Of a stretch of DNA of 64,000 nucleotides, positions 46,601 through 58,494 are shown piece by piece. The DNA comes from Escallonia rubra (taxonomy: Eukaryota > Streptophyta > Magnoliopsida > Escalloniales > Escalloniaceae), in the NCBI GenBank assembly GCA_033065855.1, contig JAVXUO010000310.1:930001-994000 (forward strand). The letters run 5' to 3'. Made by a program: the position numbers and the translations under genes. Numbering within the stretch: position 1 is the first letter of the stretch; each line of letters starts with the position of its first letter. The notes under the pieces were generated by a model. That model was not told where the DNA came from and did no database searches. It saw only the letters and a program-made list of their open reading frames with translations.

Positions 46601-48905
46601 ACTCGGGGTGATCAGCCGAACTAATATTTCACTAGATTAAACAAATGATATCTGAAGCCCTGTGCTTTCTTTCTCTACCAGATTTTGATGAGCATTTTGA
46701 AGTGAAATGTGATGCCTCACATGTTGGCATTGGCGGTGCTCTTAGCCAGCGTGGTTGACCCATTGCTTTTTCAGCAAGAAGTTGAATGAACCAAGAAGAA
46801 AGTATTAAACTTGAATGTAGAGTATCATGCTGTAGTGCAGGCACTTTGGCATTGGACACATTATTTAAATTGTAAGGAGTTTGTGCTTATTCCCATTGTG
46901 AAGCTCTACCTCAATTCTCAGATGATGCTGAATACTAGGCATGAGACATGGAGTTCTTTATTACAGGAATTCACCTCTGTGCTTTAGCATAAAGCAGGTA
47001 CACAAAATGTTGCGGCTGACGCGTTAAGTTGTAGAGGAACGGGTTTGAGTACTTTAACAACTGAATTGTTGGATTTGACCTGATAGAATCCTTGTATTGT
47101 GGTGATGCTGATTTTAAAGAAAAGTTCAAAGCACTTGCTGAATTATGACCTGGAGCAGCAACGAGTTTATGATGCAAAATGGATTCTTATTTAGTGGCGA
47201 TCATCGTCTCACTCCCTTCGATTGGATAGGGGAACAATTAGTTAGAGAGCTGTATAGTGGGACACTTGGAGGTCATTTTGGGAGAGGTACGACAGTCGCT
47301 CTAGTTGATGATAAATACTAGTGGCCCAATCTGCGAAAGGGATGTTAAACACATTGTCAAAAGATGCCGGATATGTCAATTATTGAAGGGTTAAGTGCAA
47401 AGCACGGGTTTATGTCGTCTACTGCCTATTGCATCTTCTCCATGGGACCACGTAAGTATGGATTTTGTCCTGAAGCTACTTCATACACATTGTAAACATA
47501 ATTTCATCTTAGTGGTTGTTAATAGGTTCTAAAAAATGGCTCATTTCCTCTCTTCTTTACGAACTGATGAGCTTCTATGGTGGCCGATTTTTCTTCTATA
47601 GAGATTGTTCATGTACATGGTGTTCCTAAATTCAATTTTTCCCACCACGATGTCAAATTTATGAGTCATTTCTGGAGAACTTTGTGGAAAAGGCTTGGCA
47701 CGCAACTGCAATACTCTACTACACATCATCCTCAGACAGATGGGCAAACAAACAGAGGTAACAAATTGTGCTTTGGGTGATATGTTAAGGTGCCGTTGTA
47801 GAGATGATATCAATGCTGAAATTGCATTGAATAGTGTTGTTAACTTTACAACTGGTCGTGTACTGTTTGAGATCGCCTATGACAGAATACCTAACCATAC
47901 GTTGGAATTGGTTCCTTTACCAAGTAATATGCTATTAGCATTGACGCTGATGCTTATATTGAGGGTGTGCGCCAGTTGCATGAAGAGAGAGGTAAGGAGA
48001 AACATCGAGGTTAACACAGGAAAGTATAGGCAAAAGGCTGATTCAGGTGGCGGTCAGGTTATGGTTTACTTCCGAAAAGGAATATTCCAACATGGTACTT
48101 ATCCAAACCTGCGGGCTAAAAGAATTTGGTCCTTGTAAGATCCTCCAAAGATTGGGACGGCAATGCATTTGTGCTGGAATTACCTCTAGGTTGTGATATC
48201 GGGCCCATATTTGATATATATGATATTATGATCTCTACGACTATCTGGGGCATGAAGAACTGACAAGTGATGACTATGCTCATGCTACAAGTATCCCTAC
48301 TTGGCCAGCAGATCAGGTTGAAGACATTCTAGAGTCAGACTCAATATACATCAGAAGCAGTAGCATGGAAAAGGTGCCAGTGAAGTGGAAAGGAAAAGCG
48401 ACGACGGGGAACACATGGATTCTTCTCAAAGTTTTGTAGCAGTTGGTCAAGTCTTCATCGTCGATGTTTGCAGTTAAATTTGAGTCGAGTTCTTCTCAGC
48501 CCGGGGTAACTGATGCAGCAGGTGCAGATTCCTTCGAAGGTGTACGAGCGAAGGGTAAAAGAGGTTACCGGTTTCACAGTGCGGCTAGCTGTTGGTTTAT
48601 TTTAAAATGTGATGGTTTAGATGGCTGTTTTTTTGGTTTATTCCGAGTACGAGGTTGTCTTGGGGTTATTTTGCATTAGTAAGCAGGGTACCTTTGGAAC
48701 TAATGTCATAGTTTTACTATTAGGTCACAAGGGTGACGGGACTAGGGTTTTGAGTCAGTTTTTGACTAACATCTTGAGCCTTTTTAGAGAGCAGCCGTCT
48801 AGGGTTTTCTCTTGAGCTATTGCTGTTTCTACTCGAGTTTTGGGTGATCAAATCCACTTCTCTGTTCTTCATTGCTTCCTTTTCTTTCCACATATGGCTA
48901 TTGGT
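43630..48905 (+). mobile_element. Ty3/gypsy retrotransposon relic (element C), chromodomain type
   Basis: Diverged LTRs lie at about 43,630-43,930 and 48,500-48,900. They share GTGTACGA..GAAGAGG, GGTTTAGATGG, TTTTGCATTAGTAAGC and CTCTTGAGCTATTGCTGTT; the right copy is longer. A primer-like GTACCAGAGCAG follows the left LTR. Plus-strand pieces come in the usual order: Gag (DELMVDISRQVAALAQDIRI, about 43,950-44,215), protease region (about 45,170-45,530), reverse transcriptase ([20 protein letters not shown], about 46,000-46,330), RNase H (46,680-47,050), integrase (about 47,200-47,900) and a chromodomain-like VPVKWKGKATTGNTW (about 48,380). It is broken at many points and old. Confidence 0.8.
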
Positions 48906-49966
48906 GGTTGCATATTGTTGTCCAATCGCAAGTTGCGATGTTGTTTCATGATGAATATCTTCAAAATTGCTTCAAATTGTCTAGCACTACTCTTTTATGC
49001 CCCCATTAACTGAAACTTTCAGAAGGATCAGTAGAAAAGAAAATTGACAAGTACCATAGAGCACTACAAGCCAGTAGCCTAAACATTATTCCAGGCAGTG
49101 CAAATTTTTGCAGGTAATGCTGAGAATCTCCATGTCAAACCATGCGACATATAACTTAAAGTAAGCGACCACTAACATATTCAACTGATTGGGTTCCCTC
49201 ATAGAGCACGCTGCCAAGATAGTCAAGAGTACTTACTTGGCTAGCCGTTTTGAGAGATTCAATGTCTTGTGGTGCGGCGGCAAGTTTGGGTTTACATATC
49301 GTACTATAAACACGCAGACACATCCCTATTCATTTACGTGATACAACAATGAATGGAAGAAGTTGAGAATTTAAAGAGGAATCGGGCAAACTGCGGTGTG
49401 GTTATAATTTCTTGGATGACATGCAGGGTTGTAATGTGAGTTAATGATAACGAAAAGGAAAGGAAAGGGGACAACGATCACAGTTTCTCTGACATAAATT
49501 TGGCATGAAGTTGCAAAAGATTATGGACAATGATCATAATGTTGTGAAGCATTACCTGCAGCTTGTCCCTAATCAAGAGCAGACGAATTGTATGCATGTT
49601 CAGGTGGCTCGGATGAGTATTCTTCTTCCGACTATAGACACACTCTTGTCTTCGTTAAGCAAACATCCCCTTTTCTTAGCTCTTCTAGACCGGAAGAGAC
49701 AAGGAAGCTTTATCTCCTCTTCTTCTTCCTTTTTCGTACTCCCGTTTATTTTGTTAATTAGAAAATAAGTGGTTCATAACCGGCTGAGGGGTGGGAGTTA
49801 CAATAGCTGCCATCAAAATGAACTTAGATAACCTTTAAACTATTTTCGCATAGTAACAAAACTTCATCACCTGCTAAAGGTATGTGAAACAAGACATAAG
49901 GAAGAATGACATAAACATACCTAATCGAATATGATACGTATCCTATACTTTATATGTTTGGTTAAG

Positions 49967-49968
<2 letters not shown>
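48906..49968. other. Unassigned stretch before the Mutator-like element
   Basis: AT-rich DNA; no kinase exon or other gene could be recognised. It ends in an (AT)n microsatellite (about 49,969-50,005). Confidence 0.45.
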
Positions 49969-50005
<37 letters not shown>

Positions 50006-50008
<3 letters not shown>

Positions 50009-50269
50009 AGCTGATCCGTTGAGAGCGTTAGCAAAATATGAGATTTTGCTAGCGCGATCTAGTTGTTCATCCTGAAAGGATGGACAGCCCAAATTTTTTT
50101 TTTCTAAAGCTGTCAGCCGTTCGCGACACTGTCGCGGACGAGATTTTTTACCAGATTGCCCCTCCCCTTGGTCCACTACACTGTAGCGGACGACTTTTTT
50201 GTCCTGACAGCCGTCAGTCCAAAAGTCGTCTGCGACATTGTCTTGCGGACGACTTTTTGCCTGACGGCT
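50006..50269 (+). repeat. Left terminal inverted repeat of the MULE
   Basis: Pairs with 59,088-59,335. It contains palindromes CGTTCGCGACA / TGTCGCGGACG (50,118-50,140), GTCCACTACA / TGTAGCGGAC (50,171-50,191) and CGTCTGCGACA / TCTTGCGGACG (50,227-50,251). Two more copies follow just inside (50,350-50,372 and 50,382-50,406). Confidence 0.9.
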
Positions 50270-50954
50270 GTCAAGTCATCCACATCCCCCCTGACAGTTG
50301 TCACATCAGTCCTGTCGCCCCTCGACTGTTAGTTTGTCCTTATCTCTCAGTCCACGACACTTTGTAGCGGACGGTTTTCACTGTCCGCTACTCTATGTAG
50401 CGGACATAAGATATAAAACTTCGAAACTCTCATTCATTCCTTCTTCTCACAAATTTATCTAGCGGCGTTGGCAAGCAAAACTCTTATTCATTCCTTCTTC
50501 TCACAAATTTATCTAGCGGCTTTGGCAAGCAGATCTGTGCAATTTCTTCCCAAGAAATCCTTTAAGCGTCTCATCAATCACGTAAGTTCACAAATCAATC
50601 CGTTGTTCGTTCATAATCATGAGTTGTTATGAGTATTACGGCTCATGCATGGTTTTGAATATGTATTGAGCATGTGCTAGCGTTTGTCATGTATTGAGCA
50701 TGTGCTAGTTGTTATGAATATTGTGGCTTATTTGCTCATGTGCTAGCGTTCGTAAAATCCGATTCCGTGTATGTATGTATATATATATATTTATATATAT
50801 ACAACATGTGAACTTATGTGAGCACATGCTAGCGTTGTATATATTATGCACGTGCTAGCGTTGTATGTATTATGCATGTGCTAGCGTTGTACGTTTGAGA
50901 GCGTTTGATAAAAGCTTCCAACCTTGCCGTTTTCCATAATTTTAGTTGCAAAAA

Positions 50955-52620
50955 ATGGATTTTAACCCTGGACCTGAAGATCCCTCTGTATTATACGACC
51001 AGGCAAACCATATAGGTACGCTCATATGGGATGGTGGAGTGAGATACTTTTTTTTATCAACTTTTTATTCTTACGAACGTTGTATACCGTTTGTTTTACT
51101 TAAATTGTATTTATTAATTCGTAGGAAAGAGCACTTCTCAACACGGTAGAAGTTTTCGATAATTTCAAAGCCTGAAAATTGAACAAATACCAGAAAAGAT
51201 TACTGCGTGGGATTCGGTTTGGGATTTTCACGCATGGGCAGATCTTTCAACACCTTGACCGGCACTTAATAGGTGGCCTTGTTGAAAGGTGGAGACGTTT
51301 CACTTCCCTCTCGGAGAGATGATAATTACCCTAGAAGATGTAGGGTTCATCTTAGGGTTACCGGTGACGGGGCGGCCGGTAATTGCTCCTCCGTCGGAAG
51401 CAACGAATAAGAGAAACGCTAGGGAGTTCTTCACTTCGATACTTGAGGAACAATTTAGCACTGGTGATATAAAGTTGAAGTGGTTGGTAAGATACCTACA
51501 AGGTTTTGTCGGAAAACTACACGAACGGGATGCTTGTGCTGTACACATAAGCCTTCCTCTTATGGGTGATGGGGGCAATTTTATTCCCAACAACGTCGAA
51601 GAACACGGTCAGCGTGAAATATTTACCGTTGTTGGGTAACCTGAGGGAGGTTGGGGATTATGCCTGGGGTGCATCAACTCTTGCGTACCTGTACCGAGCA
51701 TTGCACAAGGCAACGAGGCCCGACTCCAAAGCTATATGTGCATGTCTCTCGCTATTGTAGGTATATCATATAAATCTTGATTACGTGTTCAATTTTTTTT
51801 TGTTGAATCGACAATATATTTTGACGATACTTTATATAATGTCTTTGCTCTTAGGTGTGGTCTTATGAACACCTTGCTACCGGCGCACCCAGGCGTAGGG
51901 ACGGAACCGATAATGTGTGGCCTCGGTTGTGCGCCTGGGAGTACAGCCGGAAGGACAGCCACTACCCGAGGAAAGACGATCCCAATCACAACATTACGTA
52001 CTACCGGGAGGGCTCGACTCGCTATCTCCGGGCCAAATGCATTGGGCACCGTACAAACGATTGGCGTGACGGGTGGGAGAGTCGTTCGTCTTCACGCTCT
52101 CTGGGTTGCAATGCACACCCCTGATCCACTTCGAGGTCGCAGAGTGGTAGCTGCTAGATCGCGCTATGCGCCATTTTGACTGCCTGCAGGGGTTCCTAGC
52201 CGATGCCCCGGATATGAGGGTTAACAGGAGCCCACCGGGTGTCGGACGGTTTCGCAAGGCGAATGCGAACGACTTGTGCCCACGACTTGTGCGCACGAGA
52301 AATTGAGGTTTGGAATTCCCGGCAGGACACGCTGGCGGCCATTGTGTCGAAGCCTGACCCCGTGATCATCACCGAACAGTACAATGAGTGGTACTACCGC
52401 ATCACCTGGAGGAGAGTAGCCCCGGTAAGGTTTGAACACGGGGAGAGGTACGCGCCTAGGGGTCAGATCAATGAGCGCATGGCATGCGATCTGGTAAGTT
52501 GCCTCGCTCGCCTTCTTCCAGAAATTGAGCGAGCGGAGGGATCTGGTGGATGCAATGGGCGAGGAGCTTCGCCAACAGGCTAATGCGTTGGCGTTTGGCT
52601 GCGGGAATTTTTTGCGCTAA
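50955..52620 (+). pseudogene. Plant mobile domain (PMD, MAIN-like) protein gene in the MULE
   Basis: The start is MDFNPGPEDPSVLYDQANH (ATG at 50,955; an upstream TTG is not used). After a short intron (about 51,016-51,124) the frame reads ERALLNTVEVFDNFKA, then HLIGGLVERWR, then FHFPLGEMIITLEDVGFILG and LPVTGRPVI, the hallmark of the plant mobile domain (PF10536). Further pieces: VGDYAWGASTLAYLYRALHK, then after an intron ending TTAG at about 51,855 VWSYEHLATG, and EVWNSRQDTLAAIVSKPDP with EQYNEWYYRITWRR (about 52,290-52,420). PMD proteins such as Arabidopsis MAIN/MAIL1 act in the nucleus in silencing and genome stability. Several stops, for example in FKA*KLNKYQKRLL near 51,173, and frame changes show this copy is decayed. 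Confidence 0.8.
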
Positions 52621-53116
52621 GCATCGGGACAGCCTTCGGGCGTCAGCCCGGGAATGGGTTATCCGGGGTGGCAGGCCCCTTACGTGAGCGAGGGATACGG
52701 TGATCCCTCAGGACAAACTTCGAGGGTGAGCGAGGGATACGGTGGTCCCTCTGTACCGCCAAGCACCATGGGCCAGGCTCAAGCGCCGTGGTAAGAGTAC
52801 AGTGCTCCCTCGTTCTCTTTGCTTTTGGACTCGGAACCCCAACCCCTATCTTAGAAGTCAAGTCACGCAGGACTGGAGTTTTAGAAACATCAGTCTATCC
52901 GAGACACTGCCCATTGTCCCGTGGGCGGGACCATCTGTTGTCGAAGGAGGGCAATATCCCCCGGTCGACCCCCCCGAAGGAGGGTAATATCCCCCGGTCG
53001 ATCCCCGAGGGCAATATTGCAAAGGGCATCCATTAAAGCCCCTAAAGCCGCATAAATGCCAAATAATCGGAGAGCGTTATTTTAGCGGGGGCCCCCGAGA
53101 CAAAGCGTCGTATAGT

Positions 53117-53976
53117 GTGGATCACTCGGAGGGCATGGATTACCGTTGCTCGTGGGGAGAAATGTCCTCCCTGGCTCCGGGGGATTGGTTAGACAACAGT
53201 GTCATCTCTACCTACGTGAAGATTCTGAAGCAAAGGGGTCGGGAGCGGCTGAACGAGTATCCACATGTTTTTATGGTGGATGCTTTTTTTCATAGCCTCC
53301 TAGTATCTGATTGGCATGAGTGGGTCGAGCTAATGGGGAATAAAAAGTTGAGCCAGTGGAGACCGTCCGCTAACCTACGAGCGTATCTTACTAGGGATAG
53401 TCCGGTGAGCGCAAAGGTTGCCGACGTGTTTCTAATCCCATTTTTAGGGAAAAGCCACTGGTACTTGGTTTGCTATGAACCAACACAGAAGGTCGTATCA
53501 GTCATCGACAGTCTCCCCAACGATACCATCCACATGTCTGTGTTGTAGATGTACAAAGCCCAGTTGGATGCTATGGTAATCTTACGATTGTTGTTTAATG
53601 CTTATTGTAACTTGCCAATTGTAAATGTTAACTCGTGTCTTCCGCCGTTTTCTGTTTCTCGCAGAAGCTATTTTGTGCCATGGTCCACTCTATCCGTGAT
53701 GGTTCCGTATCGGCGCGGCCAAAGCTCCAATTCCGATTGAAGAAGAGGAGGCCCAAGCAACATAATACTTAAGACTGCGGCGTCTTGGTCTGCATGTACA
53801 TGGATTACATTTGTCGGTCTGAGAGCCTCAAGGCGGCCGTCTGGAGTCAAGAATGCGTACAAGGCTTTAGAGATAGGATAGCTTGGCAAATTATGAAAGG
53901 CCGGCCTAGAGCGGTTAGGTTTATTGAAAATCCGTCTAAGGACGAGAATCCGGCTCAACATGAGGACCCCAAATGA
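53117..53976 (+). pseudogene. Ulp1-type (C48) cysteine protease gene in the MULE
   Basis: The first part reads MSSLAPGDWLDNSVISTYVK, FLIPFLGKSHWYLVCYEP and VVSVIDSLPND; His of SHWYLV and Asp of VIDSL fit the Ulp1 catalytic pair. After a probable intron (about 53,578-53,665) come HSIRDGSVSARPKLQFRLKK and DCGVLVCMYMDYICRS, where Cys of DCG.L is the likely nucleophile (about 53,775). A stop stands right after the first block (about 53,546) and another (TAA) just before DCG. Ulp1 enzymes cut SUMO from proteins; transposon-borne forms are typical of Kaonashi MULEs. It may be the 3' part of one transcript with the upstream PMD region, as the same strand and close spacing suggest. Confidence 0.82.
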
Positions 53977-54245
53977 CATTGTAACATTCGAATCAGTTTT
54001 TTTTAATAAATCTTGATTATTTTTATGAAAACTGTAGTTGGTATGATTTGATTTGTGTTGAGATCAGTTGATTTGGGTTGAAGATGATTGATTTGACTGA
54101 TTTGTGTTGAAATCAGTTGACATTTGATTTGGGTTGATTTGATTAGATTTGATTTGAGTTGATGTATATATTTGGGTTTTTTTGCTCTCATTGAATGGTG
54201 GGAAACAAAATTGGGGAAAAGTCCTATAAATTGTTTCTGCTGCAC

Positions 54246-54715
54246 CGTCCGCTATAGTGTAGCGGACGTATGGAAAGCAAAAAATTTTCCAAGTGTTAGA
54301 GTCAGAGTTTTTGCTGCGTCGTTCGCTACACAGTGTTGCGGACGTATAGAAAGCAAATTTTTTTCTAAGTGTTGGAGTTCAAAGTTTCTGCTGTGCCGTC
54401 CGCTACACAGAGTTGCAGATGTATAGAAAGCAAAAAATTTTCTAAGTGTTGGAGTTTAAAGATTCTGCTGCGCCGTCCGCTACACAGTGTAGCGGACGTA
54501 TAGAAAGCAAAAAATTTTCCAGTGTTGGAGTCAGAGTTTCTGCTGTGCCGTCCGCTACACAGTGTAGTGGACGTATAGAAAGCAAAAAAATTTCTAAGTG
54601 TTGGAGTTGTTAGACTCTGCAGATCTGTCCGCTACATTGTGTAGCGGACAGAAAGAACACCAAAATTGGAGGTTTAAGACTCTTGCAGTGTCGTCCGATA
54701 CATTGTGTAGCGGAC
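54246..54715. repeat. Palindrome array 1 in the MULE, seven copies, about 76-bp period
   Basis: Palindromes with half-sites GTCCGCTACA and TGTAGCGGAC start at 54,246, 54,320, 54,397, 54,474, 54,549, 54,626 and 54,692. Spacers carry GAAAGCAAAAAATTTTC plus TAAGTGTTGGAGT. The palindromes stay more alike than a neutral array would be expected to, and the same motif is in the terminal repeats. This suggests protein-binding sites or strong hairpins. Confidence 0.9.
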
Positions 54716-54886
54716 ATGGTTATAAATTAGCGACGGAATTTCTGTCGGTAATTCTCTTTTACGTATTTTAAATTTTTTGGAATTATGAAATTAGCGACGG
54801 AATTAATGTTTTAGCGACGGAATCAACAATCTCAATATCTCAAATGCACGATTAGCAATAAAAAATCATCAATTAACAACCTAAAA

Positions 54887-55508
54887 TCATCGATCAATAA
54901 TCACAATTCTCAAATGCATAATTAAGAACATAAAATTATCAAACATTAGTCTTTGTTCAAATAACACAAAATTGTTCAAATTGTAAAAATCCGATGTGAT
55001 TAACTTGTTCAAATTGTTCAACATTGGGGGAAATTTAACTTTTTCACAAGTGCTTCGATCAAACACCAGCACTTGAAAACGCATATGCCCCATGTGTTCA
55101 AAGATTACAAAGTCCCTTAGATGGAGGTCATGCTGCTGCACAAATTTGTTCCAACCCTCTTCGAAACAAATTTCCTCTTGGCCGCGCTTCTTCTTGATTA
55201 TAACAAGCCATGACCCCTTGCGGCTGGTTAAAGTCGCTTCATCTGATCTCATTATTGTAAGCAATCTGCAAAAGGCTACCGATATGGCCTATAATATTCA
55301 TAATACAACAAGACGGGTTAGTTTTAACCAAATATAAATTTTTTAACACACGAAAACATAGAGAGGGATGACCTACAAGTTCTGTATGAAAACCAGAAGC
55401 CATGACCTTGAAGAAGTGTCTGCCGATTGAAACGTCACTGTTCAACGAAGCAGAAGCCATCAGGACGGATCTGTCACCGGAGGTGGCGACGCGTCGGGGG
55501 GAGGACAA
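54887..55508 (-). pseudogene. B3 (REM-like) DNA-binding domain gene in the MULE
   Basis: Minus strand, first block from 55,508: MSSPRRVATSG..ASLNSDVSIGRHFFKVMASGFHTEL. HFFKVM is the typical start of a REM-type B3 domain. After an intron-like gap, the second block from about 55,264 reads RSDEATLTSRKGSWLVIIKK, then GWNKFVQQHDLHLRDFVIFE and HMGHMRFQVLVFD, the core and C-terminal strands of a B3 fold. The donor (CTT|GTAGGT near 55,376) and acceptor (TTGCAG near 55,267) do not give an exact phase, so the gene may be damaged or use another site. B3 proteins bind DNA in the nucleus. It may be a captured host gene or a regular gene of this MULE family. Confidence 0.72.
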
Positions 55509-55740
55509 GGATGTCGCTGGAGGCGTGTCGGCGTTGAGGGGAGGACGGGGCTGTCACCGTAGGTGGCGCGGCGTCAGGGGGAGGGAGGAGGTGTCACCGG
55601 AGAATTGGGTCGCCGTAGAGGGGGTCGCGGGTGGGTGAGATGTTCGAGACAAATAGAGAAACGGGAGAAAGAAGAATGGCCGATCTGATTAATATTTAAC
55701 AGGAGTTTTGGCGACGTGTTGGGGTTTTAAACTGCAGAGA

Positions 55741-56008
55741 CGTTCGCTAGATTGTGTAGCGGACACAAAGAACACCAAAAGTTTTTTTATGCAGAGCCGT
55801 CCGTTACAGTGTAGCGGACACAAAGAACACCAAAAGTCTTTTTGTGCAGAGCCGTCCGTTACATTGTGTAGAGGACAAAAAGCACAACAAAAAATTTCTA
55901 AGTGTTTGAGTTTTAGGACTCTGCAAAGCCGTCCGCTACATTGTGTAGCGGACATAAAGAACAACAAGATTCCAAATACACTATGTCCGCTACACTATGT
56001 AGCGGACA
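55741..56008. repeat. Palindrome array 2 in the MULE, five copies
   Basis: Same half-sites as array 1, starting at 55,741, 55,798, 55,853, 55,930 and 55,984, about 55-77 bp apart, with spacers AAAGAACACCAAAAGT. It lies between the B3 gene start and the end of the transposase gene. Confidence 0.9.
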
Positions 56009-56166
56009 AGGCAAATCAACCAAAAAAAAAAAAACTTAAACTTAGATTTGATGGCTCTCGTAGGTCCAACAGAAATAAAATTCTAGTCTTCGGTCAAAAG
56101 ATTATTAGAAAAAATTACAAACAATTATTACAAATGTCAAACAGACTTGATGGCTTATACAAAAAA

Positions 56167-58494
56167 TTAAAGGTCCACTGCAGCTTCTTCTCCCTCATCT
56201 TCGGCGTCATCTTCTTCCTCGTCTTGCAAACCCCCTGGACTTATCCCCAGTGCCTTGTAATGGTTCCGCTTGTCATGGTCGGTCATTTTGTTGCACAATG
56301 CACACCTTCTCAGCTTTTTAGGTTGAGTTGCCTGTTCAATAGAGCTTTTCACCCACGTAGATCTCTTGCGGCCTTTCGTTTGCGATATAATTGGATCCAA
56401 AGGCCGGATATCATTGTCGTCTTCCTCCCCCGACTCCTCATCTTCTGATCCCATTGTAGGCTCGGTGTCAACCGCATTGCTGACTAAAGCTACTTTCAAC
56501 TAGTCGACGATGGGCTCTTGTTGCTGAGCTACCTCGAGGAGATGTTTATATCCGGCCATTGTAGCAGCACCTTTTACGGACAAACGGGTGAACATTGTCA
56601 CCAGATGATTATACCGCAACGTCTCTGATTCTTCAAAGTCAGTATACGGGTGCTCCGGAAAGGCAATGGTACCGTGCAACCTGTTTGCACCTTTCGTCCA
56701 CCGTGGCAGGACATATTTATCGAGGATTGTCCTGATATTCTTCTGGGTGAAAAACCGCAGAATGTGTCTACACAGGATGCCATGGAACTCAAACTTCTTG
56801 CAAACACATGTCACCGAGTCCGTCAATGTGTCGTGGCTCACCGTATAAATTCTGTGCAGCTTCTCAGGGACGAGGTCATTCACGAGCGAATAAACCTTGT
56901 ACTCACGCGTAGACTTTTCTGCCACCTTGTTTATACTGTATCGTCCCGATTTTTGCAGCTCTACTTGGTATAGCAAGATCTCCTTCGTATAGACTTTGGC
57001 ACCATTCAGCTCCAGCGGGGTCTCAAGCAACCTTCTCCTTTGTTGGTATGTGGTTGCAAAGTCTGCAGCCCTTTCTTTCGCGAATAACGACGCAACCGCT
57101 TTTTTTGGGGATGTGACGAAACTCTTCAAATTGGTAGCTGTACCCACATAACTATCGAACGTGGCATTCATAGATTCACTCCTGCCCATCGTTTTCATGC
57201 CCGCAGAAAAATGCCTCCTCGTGTAAACGCCAATCCATTGTTCTTTGAGCTCGTACAAGTGCTGGAGCCACTCGTTGTCTTGCAATGAGTATTCCTCAAC
57301 AAGCTTTTCCCACCTCTCCTCAAATTCCTCAATCGTTAACGACTTGTTAACGCACTTGTCAAAATCTTGTTTAAAGTCTGGATACTTTGCTTACACGTGA
57401 TGCAGACATTCAGGCTATTTGTTGCTTATGTGCCAAGTGCACAAGTTGTGTCGAGTGTCTGGGAAGACGGTAGCAATAGCCTTCTTCATTGCCAAATCTT
57501 GATCGGTGATGATAACTTTGGGTGCTTTGTTGTTCATGGCCTCCAGCCACGCCCTAAACAACCATACAAAAGAACTCTCGCTCTCGTCCCTTAACAAGGT
57601 GTACCCGAACAGGATGGAGTGATAATGATGATTGACGCCCGTGAAAGGAGCGAACGGCATCGAGCACTTGTTGGTAAGGTATGTGGTGTCGAAAGTCACG
57701 ACATCCCCGAAATGCTTATAAACTAGCCTCAAACGACCGTCGACCCCAAAAATTGTGCTAACTCGATGCTCGTCGTCAAGTTTATAATCGAAGGTAAACT
57801 GCGGGTCCTCCATCTGCATCTGCTTCAATAGACTCATTGTGGATTGAGCATCATTGAGGTCATACGCGGCTTGTCTTTGGGTTCGAACCGCGTTACGAAC
57901 GTCTGTCGTGTTAAAGTTTAGATTCTGAATTCCTCCAGCCTGTTCGGCAAGAACATTAATCATGTCGGTAGGTCCTAGCTGTGCATTGCTCATTGTCTGA
58001 ATCAGGCTCCTTACGACCTTACCTATCTTCTTGTGTTGATGCATCTGACTCACCTTAGAAGGGGTTACTAACGGGTGATTGTGTGCCAGTTCCAGGCTAG
58101 TAATAAGCCAATGATCTTGTTTGGGTTTATGGCTTATGAACATCTTGACTGGGAATTCGTGCGAGCAAAGCAGTCCCGTCTTCTACGCGAATATCCTATT
58201 CCGTCATCACTGTCATCGTTGCCTACGCTTCTCATTTTGCAGTGGGTTTTTGCCCCTATGACACTCGTATAAGCGAGAGCATATCTTTTTTGTTACGTTG
58301 CTTATTCTTGTAGTCTTTATTCTAATGCCAAAACCAACCCTCAATGAATACGCTCGAAAACATTCTTCAGCTTCTTCCAATGTTTGAAATGTTTGTCCTA
58401 GATACGGATCACTAGCATCTACAGGGGTATTGGAGCTCACCACGAAATGTAGAATTAGATTACGCTTAACTATCAAATGGCGTTTCTTGAACAA
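56167..58494 (-). pseudogene. FAR1/FHY3-related MULE transposase
   Basis: Minus strand from 58,494. The FAR1-type N-terminal domain reads GQTFQTLEEAEECFRAYSLR, VGFGIRIKTTRISN and LYECHRGKNP. The transposase core has FDTTYL (first Asp), VIITDQDLAMKKAIATVFPD (second Asp) and the Glu of GRSESMNATFDSYV. A SWIM zinc finger VTCVCKKFEFHGILCRHILR follows, then a C-terminal zinc-knuckle-like RRCALCNKMTDHDKRNH. It would cut and join transposon ends in the nucleus. One frame change near 58,160 and three in-frame stops (about 57,395, 57,370 and 56,500) interrupt an otherwise continuous frame, so the copy has lost activity but not long ago. It is convergent with the PMD/Ulp1 genes. Confidence 0.9.

Noticed and set aside
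55402-55638. Glycine/arginine-rich plus-strand frame
   Set aside because: It is the antisense of the B3 gene leader and its GTCACCGGAGGTGGCG-type repeats.
54246-56008. Possible CRISPR-like or tRNA cluster
   Set aside because: Spacers are themselves repeated and similar, there are no tRNA features, and the arrays lie inside a MULE.
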